Shown here: positions 10,199 to 18,004 of the stretch, one piece after another
Layout: each line of letters opens with the position of its first letter
Numbering within the stretch: position 1 is the stretch's first letter
NCBI GenBank assembly: GCA_016190505.1
Contig: JACPQM010000046.1
Span: 1-64,000 of the forward strand
Reading direction: 5' to 3'
Origin: Chloroflexota bacterium
GTDB taxonomy: Bacteria; Chloroflexota; Dehalococcoidia; JACPQK01
DNA: 64,000 nucleotides
The notes under the pieces: generated by a model
What the model was told of the DNA's origin: nothing
What the model saw: the letters and a program-made list of their open reading frames with translations, nothing else
The model's database searches: none
Made by a program: the position numbers and the translations under genes

Positions 10199-11869
10199 GT
10201 GAAAAGCATGAATGAACGGCGTAAGACGAGAAACTGGCGGCAAGCCGCAAGGCGGCTAGCAGGGGCCTTGGGGCCCCTGCTAGCCCTGGCCCTGACCCTG
10301 GGGGTGGCCACTCCCGCCCTGGCGGTGCCCTCCATGCCTCACCAGTTCTACGGCACGGTGACCGTGGGGGGCAACCCCGCGGCCGGGGTAAGCGTCCAGG
10401 CCAAGATAGGCAGCACCACGTTCGCTACCGCAACAACGGACGCGGACGGGAAATACGGCTACTCGCCCCTCTTCCGGGTGCCCGGAGACGACGCGGCCAC
10501 TTCGGACAAGGAAGGCGGGGTCAACGGCGAGACCGTGCAGTTCTACGTCAGCGGCGTAGCGGCCCAGTCTGCCCAGTTCAGCTCGAGCGGCGTCACGGAA
10601 TTGCCTCTGTCCATCAGCACCGTGGTGGTCCAGTCCCTGGACGTCAGCCCGAGCAGCGCCTCTAAGGCCAAGGGCCTCACCCAGCAGTTCCAGGCCAAGG
10701 CCAGCCTGAGCGACGGCAGCACCAACGTGGACGTTACCTCCAGCGCCACCTGGGAAAGCTCGAATACCTCGGTGGCCAGCATCGGCAGCTCGGGGCTGGC
10801 CACGGCCCTGGCCGTGGGCAGCACCACCATCACTGCCACCAAGGACGGCCAGTCGGACACGGCCACCCTCACGGTGACCGCGGCGGTGCTCCAGTCCCTG
10901 GCGGTCACCCCGGGAAGCCCTTCCAAGACGGCGGGGCTTACCCAGCAGTTCACCGCCACGGGCACCCTGACCGACAGCGCTACCCAGGACATCACGGGCA
11001 GCGTCACCTGGTCCAGCTCCAGCCCGTCGGTGGCCAGCATCAACGCCTCCACGGGGCTGGCCGCCGCCCTGTCGGCGGGCACCACGACCATCACCGCCAC
11101 CCAGGGCAGTATCACGGGCAGCACTACGCTGACCGTGACCGCGGTGGTCATCAGCGGGGGCGGCAGCGTACAGCAGCAGCCTACGGCCACGCCCACGCTG
11201 GTGCCCACGGCCACCCCCACGCCCACCCCCACGCCGCCGTTGGAAGCCCAGGTGACGCCGGTGCCCACTGTGACCGGGACAAGTAGCGCCGTAGTGGACC
11301 CCACCCAAGAGACCAGGGTGGAACTTGAGGACAAGACCACGGTGGTGGTGCCACCCGGGGCGCTATCCACCCCTGTCCAGATCACGGCCCGCAGCGTGCC
11401 TCCGGCCCAGATACCAGCCGTGCCCGCGGCTATGGGGCACGTGCGCAAGGCGGTGGAGATCACGCTCTTCGACACCCAGGGGGCCGCCCTGGGGCCTACC
11501 TCGCTGAGCGCGGCCATAACCATCACGGTGCCCCTGAGCCAGGCGGACATCGCCGCCATCGGGGGCGACCCCAACAACGCGGAGCTTTACCGCTTCGACA
11601 CTGGCAGCAACACCTGGATCAAGCTGGCCGCCGAGGTAGACCTGGTGACAGGGGTTATCCGCGCTCAGTTGCGGCACCTCTCCCTGTTCGCGGTGGTGGT
11701 GCCCGCGCCTGCCGTGCAGCCCGCTCCCACGCCCACGCCCACGGCGGCTGGCCCCCAGGCGGGGAGCGACATGCCCTCCGGCACCTCCCTGTTCACGGTC
11801 CTCCTTCTGGCGGCCATGGCCCTGGTGGTGGGGATGGCCCTGCTGCGCAGGGGCAGGACGCCCGCGTAG
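10199..11869 (+). CDS. Surface protein with two BIG2 domains and C-terminal anchor
   Basis: This 556-residue protein has a signal peptide (hydrophobic 25-42, ALA before the mature start). A carboxypeptidase-regulatory-like beta domain follows (48-140). Two BIG2 Ig-like domains (about 144-226 and 232-313) carry the SVTWSSSSPSVASI and TITAT signatures. A Thr/Pro linker (328-360) leads to a ZU5-like beta domain containing VVVPPGAL (about 365-500). A second Pro-rich linker precedes a terminal hydrophobic helix and RRGR tail (528-556), as in wall- or membrane-anchored proteins. The start is GTG at 10,199 or ATG at 10,208; AAAGGGG precedes them. It may anchor or accompany the giant protein upstream (inference). 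Its TAG stop is part of a GTAGGGGCG repeat. Confidence 0.8.
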   Translation: MKSMNERRKTRNWRQAARRLAGALGPLLALALTLGVATPALAVPSMPHQFYGTVTVGGNPAAGVSVQAKIGSTTFATATTDADGKYGYSPLFRVPGDDAATSDKEGGVNGETVQFYVSGVAAQSAQFSSSGVTELPLSISTVVVQSLDVSPSSASKAKGLTQQFQAKASLSDGSTNVDVTSSATWESSNTSVASIGSSGLATALAVGSTTITATKDGQSDTATLTVTAAVLQSLAVTPGSPSKTAGLTQQFTATGTLTDSATQDITGSVTWSSSSPSVASINASTGLAAALSAGTTTITATQGSITGSTTLTVTAVVISGGGSVQQQPTATPTLVPTATPTPTPTPPLEAQVTPVPTVTGTSSAVVDPTQETRVELEDKTTVVVPPGALSTPVQITARSVPPAQIPAVPAAMGHVRKAVEITLFDTQGAALGPTSLSAAITITVPLSQADIAAIGGDPNNAELYRFDTGSNTWIKLAAEVDLVTGVIRAQLRHLSLFAVVVPAPAVQPAPTPTPTAAGPQAGSDMPSGTSLFTVLLLAAMALVVGMALLRRGRTPA

Positions 11870-11872
11870 GGG

Positions 11873-11939
11873 CGGGCTCCGGGCTCTGGGCTTCAGAGTA
11901 CGGGAATTACCCTCGAGGTTGGCGTACAACGTAGGGGCG
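11873..11939 (-). repeat. Right arm of 67-bp inverted repeat
   Basis: This is the reverse complement of 222-288 with two mismatches. It begins four bases after the stop codon of the BIG2 protein gene and runs into the hairpin at 11,930. Confidence 0.85.
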
Positions 11940-11960
11940 ACCCGCCGGGTCGCCCCTACG
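11930..11960. repeat. GTAGGGGCG-family hairpin
   Basis: Perfect 14-bp arms CGTAGGGGCGACCC (11,930-11,943) and GGGTCGCCCCTACG (11,947-11,960) are separated by 3 nt. It could act as a bidirectional terminator although there is no T tract. It is a typical member of the palindromic GTAGGGGCG family dispersed through this window. Confidence 0.85.
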
Positions 11961-12067
11961 GTTTGACCGGCTCTCGGGGTGTCCCCAAGGCCCTTTCCCT
12001 TTGGGAGAAGGCCGTGCCCGCTGCCCGTAGCCCGAAGCCTGGACGATAGTGCTAGAATAAGCCTACG

Positions 12068-13147
12068 ATGAGCGGCCAGCTTTACCCGGAGAAGCCCAGG
12101 CGGCGGTCGGTCCTCAACAGTCTGGACTGGCTGGTGGGCCGGCCCCTGCGCGGCGGCGGTGCGCAGGGCACCCAGACCCCGGTGCAGGCCAGCCTGTTCC
12201 CCGAGACTGAGGTTGTCAACCTCCAGAGCCTCAGCTACGCAAACACAACCTGGGTCTACATCGAGCGGCCCACGGCGCCAGACATCGAGGAGCTGGCCAG
12301 GCATTACCCCAACTTCCATCCCTTGAACCTGGAGGACTGCCTCAGCCGCATCCAGCGCCCCAAGATAGACGAGTACCGGGACCATATGTTCACGGTGTTC
12401 CATTTCCCGGTCTTCGATAAACAACACCGGGTGACCAACCCCAGCGAGGTGGACATCTTCATCGGCCCCGATTATCTGATCACCATCCACTGCTCGGGGG
12501 ACCTGAAGCCGCTGGCCAGCCTGTTCAAGGACTGCCAGTTGTCCGACGATGTCCGGGCACAGGTCATGTCCCGGGGCGCCCCCTATCTCTTCTATCAAGT
12601 GCTGGACCGCCTGGTGGACTACTGCTTCCCCATACTGAACAGGGTGCTGGAGAACGTGGAGAAGGTGGAAGACCTGCTCTTTACCAGCCCCCAGTTGCAG
12701 ATTGTTCACGAGCTCTCGATGGTGCGCCGGGATATCATCTCATTCCGGCGTGTCATCCATCCCCAGATAGCGGTCATCGAGAGCCTGGAGAGAGTGCCGC
12801 GGCCTATTCTCAAGGGGGAACAGGACATATACTTCGGCGACATCGCTGACCACATCCGCCGTATCTGGGATGGCCTGGAGGACGCCAAGGAAGTCATCGA
12901 GGGGCTCTTCGACACGGGCAACTGGCTCATCTCGCACCGCATCCAGGAAAGCATGCGGGTGCTCACCATCGTGCTCACCATCATGACGCCTCTCATGGTG
13001 CTCACTGGCTTTTATGGCATGAATATCCCCCTCCCTCTGGGCGTGGAGCCGCCCGGGACCTGGTGGAGCTTCGGAGTGCTCCTGGGGACCATGCTGGCCA
13101 TCACTGGCGGGCTGATTTACTTCTTCCGCCGCAAGCGGTGGATATAG
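12068..13147 (+). CDS. corA: CorA family magnesium transporter
   Basis: The 359-residue protein has the CorA layout: a soluble alpha/beta and long-helix cytoplasmic domain (about 1-295), then two C-terminal membrane helices. The diagnostic YGMN motif follows the first helix (FYGMNIPLPLG), and the basic tail is FRRKRWI. It would form a pentameric Mg2+/Co2+ channel in the cytoplasmic membrane. There is no clear Shine-Dalgarno; a TAGAAT hexamer at 12,053-12,058 sits 9 nt before the ATG, so a leaderless transcript is possible. The next gene follows after 4 nt and is probably cotranscribed. Confidence 0.93.
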   Translation: MSGQLYPEKPRRRSVLNSLDWLVGRPLRGGGAQGTQTPVQASLFPETEVVNLQSLSYANTTWVYIERPTAPDIEELARHYPNFHPLNLEDCLSRIQRPKIDEYRDHMFTVFHFPVFDKQHRVTNPSEVDIFIGPDYLITIHCSGDLKPLASLFKDCQLSDDVRAQVMSRGAPYLFYQVLDRLVDYCFPILNRVLENVEKVEDLLFTSPQLQIVHELSMVRRDIISFRRVIHPQIAVIESLERVPRPILKGEQDIYFGDIADHIRRIWDGLEDAKEVIEGLFDTGNWLISHRIQESMRVLTIVLTIMTPLMVLTGFYGMNIPLPLGVEPPGTWWSFGVLLGTMLAITGGLIYFFRRKRWI

Positions 13148-13151
13148 CACC

Positions 13152-13775
13152 ATGACCATCCTTCTGATCGGCCTCTACGTGGCCGCCGAGCTCATCGCCA
13201 ACATCACGGCATCCAAACCTGTAGCCGTAGGCGGAATAGTTGGTGTAGTCCCCGCCGCAGTCTTCATCTACGCCCTCACCTTCACCCTCATTGATCTGGT
13301 GAACGAGCGCTTGGGCAAGGCCGGGGCGCACAAGGTGATAGTGGCGGCTTTCGCCGCCAACCTGCTGCTGGCCGGTTATGTCAAGCTCGCGGTGTCCCTG
13401 CCCCCTGCCTCCTTTTACCAGGGGCAAGATGCCTTCGCCCAGGTGCTGGGGTCCACCCCGCGGATCGTCTTCGCCTCTCTTACTGCCTATCTGGTCGCCT
13501 CCCTCATAGATACTGAGGTCTTCGCCTGGTGGCGAGCGCGGGTGGGCCGGCACCGCTGGGCACGGGTGCTGGCCTCTAATGCCGTCTCCACGCTCGTGGA
13601 TAGCGCGGTGTTTATCACCCTCGCCTTTTCCGGCGTCATGCCCTTGTTGCCTCTTATTCGCGGGCAGTATATTGTGAAGATGGCGGTAACGGTGGTCAGC
13701 ATCCCTCTGATCTACCTGGTCAGGACGGGGCTGCCCACCAGGGAGGGGCACCGGGCATGGGAGCCTGCGCCGTAG
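13152..13775 (+). CDS. yhhQ: Queuosine precursor transporter (YhhQ/VUT family)
   Basis: This 207-residue, strongly hydrophobic protein has about six membrane segments. Family features include NITASKP near the N-terminus, FTLIDLVNERLGK in the first loop, ASLTAYLVASLIDTEVF and the helix with SNAVSTLVDSAVF. YhhQ-type proteins import queuine or preQ0/preQ1 for tRNA modification. Size and motifs match the family well. It starts 4 nt after corA. Confidence 0.9.
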   Translation: MTILLIGLYVAAELIANITASKPVAVGGIVGVVPAAVFIYALTFTLIDLVNERLGKAGAHKVIVAAFAANLLLAGYVKLAVSLPPASFYQGQDAFAQVLGSTPRIVFASLTAYLVASLIDTEVFAWWRARVGRHRWARVLASNAVSTLVDSAVFITLAFSGVMPLLPLIRGQYIVKMAVTVVSIPLIYLVRTGLPTREGHRAWEPAP

Positions 13776-14020
13776 GCTGGCCCTATCCGCCTTATGATTA
13801 CTCCGAGATGTGTTCTGGGGCTGATCTAAGGTCTCCCCTCTCCCTCGAAGGGAGAGGCCTGGGTGAGGGTGAGGTCCGCAATTGAAGGCGCCGGTCGTTT
13901 GCCAACCTCCCCCTCACTCTCACTCTCTCCCGCCAGGGGAGAGAGGACACGCATTCTCATTCGCTGTGGCGCCCGGATGCATCGAGGCGCCCCTACACCT
14001 ATCCTCGCGGTGAGGTTATC
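13776..14020. repeat. Intergenic spacer with opposed palindromic repeats
   Basis: Two hairpins face each other: CCTCTCCCT/AGGGAGAGG (13,837-13,857) followed by GGGTGAGGGTGAGG, and CTCTCTCCC/GGGAGAGAG (13,923-13,945) preceded by CCTCCCCCTCAC. The outer sequences are also complementary. The same family, CTCACCC-CTCTCCC-GGGAGAG-GGGTGAG, occurs at 24,139 and, in frame, inside hsdR at 45,207. A GTGAGG site before 14,021 serves the next gene. Confidence 0.8.
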
Positions 14021-14800
14021 ATGGAAATACGTATCCTGGGCGCCCACAACCTGGAGTCGGCCACCAGCCGTCTCTCATCGCTGGTGGTGGATGGCGTGCT
14101 CGCCCTGGATGCGGGCAGCCTCACCTCCGGCCTGACCCTGGAGGAGCAGGCCCGGATCAAGGCAGTGCTACTCACCCACCACCATTTCGACCATGTGCGT
14201 GACCTGGCCACTCTGGGCCTGGGGACCTGGTCCTCCGGCACCATAGATGTGTTCGCGCCGCAGGCGGTGCTCGACGTGGTGGCCAGCCATCTCATGGACG
14301 GCACCATCTACCCCGATTTCACCCTGCGTCCCTCGCCGGAGAAGCCCTCCCTGCGACTGTGGCCCCTGGACACTGGCAAGACCACAGAGGTAGCCGGCTA
14401 CGCTGTTACTCCGGTCCCCGTGCCTCACAGTGCGCCCTGCACCGGCTATCTGTTCTCGGACGCTCGCGGGAGTCCCGACTCGTCGGGATTCTACACAGGC
14501 GACACCGGTCCTGGCCTGGCCAGCGCCTGCTCTGGCTTGCGCCCCGGCCTGCTCATCACCGAGGTCACCCTTACCGACGCCCAACAGGATGACGCCCTGC
14601 GGACCGGGCACCTGACGCCGTCCCTCCTCAAGGTCGAGCTTGCTGTTTTGCGCCAGAGCTGGGGCTACCTGCCCCCGGTGATCATCCTTCACATGAGCCC
14701 ACCCCTGGAGCGGGAGATAGTTCAAGCGCTGGCCCAGATTGCCCGGGAGCTGCGGGCGGACATCAGGACGGCTTACCGTGATATGAGGGTCAGCGTATGA
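14021..14800 (+). CDS. MBL-fold metallo-hydrolase (RNase Z/phosphodiesterase-like)
   Basis: This 259-residue metallo-beta-lactamase-fold protein has the metal motif THHHFDH (about residues 48-54). A conserved Asp lies in FYTGDTGPG and a late His in IILHMSP. The N-terminus MEIRILGAHN and the lack of a tRNA-binding exosite suggest a cAMP phosphodiesterase or RNase-Z-like hydrolase; the substrate cannot be read from sequence. The short palindrome TCCCGACTCGTCGGGA (14,473-14,488) is embedded in frame, coding for SPDSSG. It overlaps the next gene by ATGA. Confidence 0.85.
   Translation: MEIRILGAHNLESATSRLSSLVVDGVLALDAGSLTSGLTLEEQARIKAVLLTHHHFDHVRDLATLGLGTWSSGTIDVFAPQAVLDVVASHLMDGTIYPDFTLRPSPEKPSLRLWPLDTGKTTEVAGYAVTPVPVPHSAPCTGYLFSDARGSPDSSGFYTGDTGPGLASACSGLRPGLLITEVTLTDAQQDDALRTGHLTPSLLKVELAVLRQSWGYLPPVIILHMSPPLEREIVQALAQIARELRADIRTAYRDMRVSV
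14473..14488. repeat. TCCCGAC-nn-GTCGGGA palindrome inside metallo-hydrolase gene
   Basis: A 16-bp palindrome with 7-bp arms and a 2-bp centre (TC). Identical arms occur at 16,481, 59,255 and 62,581, with variants at 33,448 and 35,989. Three of the four exact copies are inside open reading frames. Confidence 0.85.
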
Positions 14801-15282
14801 CCCCCGATCTCAAGTTCATCGCCGACACCAACGTGGGCCGGCTGGCCAAATGGCTACGTGTGCTGGGCTATGACACCCTCATGCTCGACACCCACAGCGA
14901 CGACAACCACCTGGTGCGCCTGGCCTTCGAGCAAGGCCGGGTTATCCTCACCAAAGACAGCCACATCCTGCGCCGCCGCATCGTCACCGAGGGCCATGTC
15001 CACGCCGTGTTCATCCAGGACGACGATGTGGACAGCCAGCTCCGGCAGGTAGTGTCAGCTCTGGGTCTCGACGCCGACATCCGGGCCTTCAGCCGGTGCA
15101 TCGAGTGCAACCACACCCTGGAGCCCCGGGCCAGAGACCAGGTAGAGGGTCAGGTGCCTCCCTATGTCTTCCGCACCCAGCAAGAGTTCGCCCAGTGCCC
15201 CCAGTGCCAGCGCGTCTACTGGCAGGGGACGCACTGGCAGCGCATGCGTAGGGAAGTAGAGTCCCTGGCCAAGGCCAAGTGA
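14797..15282 (+). CDS. Mut7-C PIN-like RNase domain protein with zinc ribbon
   Basis: This 161-residue protein matches the Mut7-C family: a PIN-fold N-terminus with acidic residues in FIADTNVGRLAKWLR, the SDDNHLVRLA segment and LTKDSHILRRR. A zinc ribbon follows (CIECNH and CPQCQ, about residues 107-146). PIN-fold proteins are metal-dependent RNases. The start overlaps the preceding stop (ATGA) and the stop overlaps the next start (TGATG), so the trio is translationally coupled. Confidence 0.88.
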   Translation: MTPDLKFIADTNVGRLAKWLRVLGYDTLMLDTHSDDNHLVRLAFEQGRVILTKDSHILRRRIVTEGHVHAVFIQDDDVDSQLRQVVSALGLDADIRAFSRCIECNHTLEPRARDQVEGQVPPYVFRTQQEFAQCPQCQRVYWQGTHWQRMRREVESLAKAK

Positions 15283-16403
15283 TGAGACGCGCCGCCTACA
15301 TCTACGACGAGAGCCTCTCCCGCCACGTCCTGCGGGAAGACCACGTGATGCGCCCCAGCCGCCTGCGGTACACCTACGAACTTCTCGAGGCCTGTGGCGC
15401 TTTCAGCTTGCCCAACTCACGGCTGGTGTCTCCCCGGCTGGCCAACGACGAAGACGTGCTCACCTTTCACTCCCCCGACTACGTGGCGGCGGTGCGTAGC
15501 TTCAGCAACGGCAAGCGCCTGGTGGACCCAGCCAGGTATAACTTCAGCGATTGGGGGGACAACCCCATATTCCCGGGCATGTACGAGGCATCCCTCCTCT
15601 CGGTAGGGGCATCCCTGGTGGCGGCGGAGCTGGTCGCCCAGGGCGAGGTAGACGTCGCCTTCAACACCGGAGGTGGGCTACACCACGCCGCGCCTGCGGC
15701 CGCCTCGGGATTCTGCGTGTTCAATGACCCGGCTATCGCCATCAAGCATCTCATGTCCCGGGGTCTGAAGGTGGCTTACCTGGATATTGATGCCCACCAC
15801 GGCGACGGCGTGCAGTTGGCCTTCTACGATACCGACGCCGTGCTCACCATCTCCCTCCACGAGTCGGGCCACTACCTGTTCCCGGGCACCGGCGGGGTAT
15901 CCGAGATAGGCCAGAGCAAGGGGCGCGGCTACTCGGTCAACATACCTCTGGCCCCGAACACCGACGACGAGACCTACCTGTGGGCCTTCCGAGAGGTGGT
16001 GCCTCCTCTTATTGGTCGCTTCCGGCCCGATGTGCTGGTGAGCCAGCTCGGCGTGGACACCCACTTCAGCGACCCCATAACCCACATGAAGCTGACCACG
16101 GGCGGCTACATCCAGGTAGTGGAGGACATTTCCCGGCTGTGCCCTCACTGGGTCGCCCTGGGCGGTGGCGGTTACGACGTGAGCGCGGTGGCCCGCTGCT
16201 GGACGCTGGCCTATGGAGTAATGGCGGAGCACGACTGGCCGGACGAAATCCCCCAGAGCTACCAGGAGCAGTACGGCCTCAAGTCGCTCCGCGACGGGAA
16301 CGGGCCTGAGCTCTCGGCGGCAACGAAAGCGCAGGCCCGCAAGTTCGCCGAGGAGACGGTGGCAGCCGTCCGGCGCCAGGTATTCCCCATCCACGGGCTG
16401 TAG
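15282..16403 (+). CDS. Histone deacetylase family / acetoin utilization AcuC-like protein
   Basis: This zinc-dependent deacetylase-fold protein of about 373 residues starts at ATG 15,282, within the previous stop; GTG 15,279 is also possible. Seen motifs: GGGLHHA, GFCVFNDPAIAI, DIDAHHGDGVQ (metal and catalytic residues), SLHESGHYLFPGTG, QLGVDTH and LGGGGYD. The family removes acetyl groups from lysines or polyamines; AcuC acts on acetyl-CoA synthetase in Bacillus. The partners here (metallo-hydrolase, Mut7-C) give no clear pathway. Confidence 0.9.
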   Translation: MRRAAYIYDESLSRHVLREDHVMRPSRLRYTYELLEACGAFSLPNSRLVSPRLANDEDVLTFHSPDYVAAVRSFSNGKRLVDPARYNFSDWGDNPIFPGMYEASLLSVGASLVAAELVAQGEVDVAFNTGGGLHHAAPAAASGFCVFNDPAIAIKHLMSRGLKVAYLDIDAHHGDGVQLAFYDTDAVLTISLHESGHYLFPGTGGVSEIGQSKGRGYSVNIPLAPNTDDETYLWAFREVVPPLIGRFRPDVLVSQLGVDTHFSDPITHMKLTTGGYIQVVEDISRLCPHWVALGGGGYDVSAVARCWTLAYGVMAEHDWPDEIPQSYQEQYGLKSLRDGNGPELSAATKAQARKFAEETVAAVRRQVFPIHGL

Positions 16404-16480
16404 CCACGGTCTCCCCAGCGCAGCCCGCTCGCCCCAACCCCAGGCAGGCCCTCTACAACTGGTACTGCCCCCTCCTCCAA

Positions 16481-16496
16481 TCCCGACTTGTCGGGA
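16481..16496. repeat. TCCCGAC-nn-GTCGGGA palindrome
   Basis: A 16-bp palindrome (centre TT) in the open frame upstream of the methyltransferase start. In that frame it encodes SRLVGT between two stretches that look like genuine protein. Confidence 0.85.
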
Positions 16497-16588
16497 CGCC
16501 TCAGGCCCGGGTACTGGAGCTCGAAGGTTATGTCAAACTGGAGGGCGCTGCCCACCTAGCCCAACAGCTCCAGGACCTGGCGCTGTAC

Positions 16589-17143
16589 GTGTCTGGGGAC
16601 CTGTCGGACGCCCCCCGCCCGCTGCTGGACACACCCCGCTACCACTACGTCCGGGCAGACTGCCGCCGCCTACCCTTCCAGAGCGAGTCCTTCGACCTGG
16701 TGCATGTGACCTTCCCCTCGCGGGCAGACCAATTCGTCTTCCAGAGTCGGCCCACAGCCACCACCTTCGGGCTCAACAGCATGCCCGCCAGCATAGCTGG
16801 CGTGGCCCGGGTGCTCCGGCCCCGCGGCTGCTTCGTAGTGTTCCCTTACTGGACAGGGGACGAGGCCTGGGAAACGGCCCTGCGCCAGACGCTGCGCCAG
16901 CACGGCTTCAGCCTCACCGTGGAGGGACCCTACAGCGGGCTGTTCGTGGCACTGTTTCACCGCGTCCCGGGCCTGGCGCCCACCATGACCGCCTCGCGAA
17001 CGGTATCCCTGCGTTTGGACGACAACGTCTATCAGGGTCTGCTGCGCAAGGCCAGCCGCCAGGGACTGAGCGTAGGGGAGTGGCTCACGCGCCTGGTGGC
17101 TCGCGAGGCCCACAAGCCCCGCTGGCCACGCTTCTGGCGGTAA
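16589..17143 (+). CDS. SAM methyltransferase-like domain fused to ribbon-helix-helix tail
   Basis: The reading frame encodes a class-I methyltransferase-like core (VRADCRRLPFQSESFDLVHVTF, then VLRPRGCFVVFPYW). The C-terminal 45 residues, TVSLRLDDNVYQGLLRKAS...WLTRLVA, look like a CopG/RHH-type DNA-binding or dimerisation motif. The given GTG start omits the usual first strand. The frame is open back to 16,310, and 16,412-16,588 translates into convincing protein (ALYNWYCPLL, ARVLELEGY), but no ATG, GTG or TTG is present there. The true start is therefore unusual, lost, or moved by insertion of the palindrome at 16,481. VLELEGY would be a degenerate SAM motif I (normally VLE.G.G). Confidence 0.6.
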   Translation: MSGDLSDAPRPLLDTPRYHYVRADCRRLPFQSESFDLVHVTFPSRADQFVFQSRPTATTFGLNSMPASIAGVARVLRPRGCFVVFPYWTGDEAWETALRQTLRQHGFSLTVEGPYSGLFVALFHRVPGLAPTMTASRTVSLRLDDNVYQGLLRKASRQGLSVGEWLTRLVAREAHKPRWPRFWR

Positions 17144-17203
17144 GTTATCCACAATCTTCACAATCCCGATACCGGATGCTCACACCGGCGCCCTATAATG
17201 ACC

Positions 17204-17274
17204 GTAGTGGCGAGGCATCCGGAACAGATGGTACGCGAAGCAACCTGTATCCGAGCCGGATGCTTCGCCCGCAC
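17204..17274. repeat. Diverged GTAGGGGCG inverted repeat
   Basis: Left arm GTAGTGGCGAGGCATCCG (17,204-17,221) and right arm CGGATGCTTCGCCCGCAC (17,257-17,274) are imperfect copies of the element at 20,774-20,844, with a different 35-bp loop. A TATAAT hexamer lies at 17,194-17,199 but has no good -35 partner. Confidence 0.75.
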
Positions 17275-17289
17275 AGAAGGAGGCAACCT

Positions 17290-17526
17290 ATGATGTGGGG
17301 AAACTGGGGCGCCGGTGGCTGGCTTTGGCCCCTGGGGGCGCTACTCATGATAGTTTTCTGGGGGCTCATTATCGCCGGCGTCGTGCTACTGGTACGCTGG
17401 CTATGGACTGCCGGCCAGTCTTCAGCCCCCCGAGGCGAGCCGGCGCTGGACATACTGAAGAAGCGATACGCCCGGGGCGAGATCACCAAAGCCGAGTTCG
17501 ACGAACGCAAACGGGACCTCCAGTAA
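17290..17526 (+). CDS. Small membrane protein with SHOCT domain
   Basis: This 78-residue protein starts at ATG 17,290, six bases after a perfect AAGGAGG. A Trp/Gly-rich hydrophobic helix (about residues 8-36) is followed by a SHOCT (short C-terminal) domain: ALDILKKRYARGEITKAEFDERKRDL. SHOCT domains are oligomerisation or recruitment motifs at the ends of many bacterial membrane proteins. The cytochrome c gene follows after 3 nt. Confidence 0.85.
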   Translation: MMWGNWGAGGWLWPLGALLMIVFWGLIIAGVVLLVRWLWTAGQSSAPRGEPALDILKKRYARGEITKAEFDERKRDLQ

Positions 17527-17529
17527 GCC

Positions 17530-17994
17530 ATGAGGCGCTCCCGCTGGTATCCGCTCCTCGGCCTGGCCCTGATCGTTGCTGGCGTCGCCGGGCTCTTGGC
17601 CATGGCATCGCTCGGCTCGCCGGCCGCGAATTGGTGGACTGGCCCGCAAAGCTTCGTCTCCAACGGGCAGCGCATATTCCTCATGGGCACCGGCGTCGAA
17701 GGGCCGATCACCTACCGGGAGGGCCCTTTCTGGCTGGGCATGCACGGCGGTGGCTGCGCCACTTGCCACGGCGCCGACGGGCGGGGTGGCCGGCCCATGA
17801 TGCTGGACATCTCAGCCCCGGACGTTCGGTACTCGGCCCTGACCGCCAGGGGATACGACGAGGGGCTGATTGCCCGGGCCATCACCGCCGGGCTGGGCTC
17901 TCAGGGCCAACCCCTGGACCCAGCCATGCCCCGCTGGCAGATGAGGGCAGAGGAGATGGCCGAGGTCATCGCTTACCTCAAGACGCTGCGGTAG
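17530..17994 (+). CDS. Membrane-anchored monoheme cytochrome c
   Basis: This 154-residue protein has an N-terminal signal anchor (RRSRWYPLLGLALIVAG...). One heme-c motif, CATCH, lies in HGGGCATCHGADGRGG at about residue 77. The C-terminal helix EMAEVIAYLKTLR is typical of class I cytochromes, and a Met in DPAMPRW could be the axial ligand. It would act outside the membrane as an electron carrier. Cotranscription with the SHOCT gene is likely. A CcdA-type maturation protein is encoded at 36,799. Confidence 0.88.
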   Translation: MRRSRWYPLLGLALIVAGVAGLLAMASLGSPAANWWTGPQSFVSNGQRIFLMGTGVEGPITYREGPFWLGMHGGGCATCHGADGRGGRPMMLDISAPDVRYSALTARGYDEGLIARAITAGLGSQGQPLDPAMPRWQMRAEEMAEVIAYLKTLR

Positions 17995-18004
17995 GGTCTG
18001 GAAC

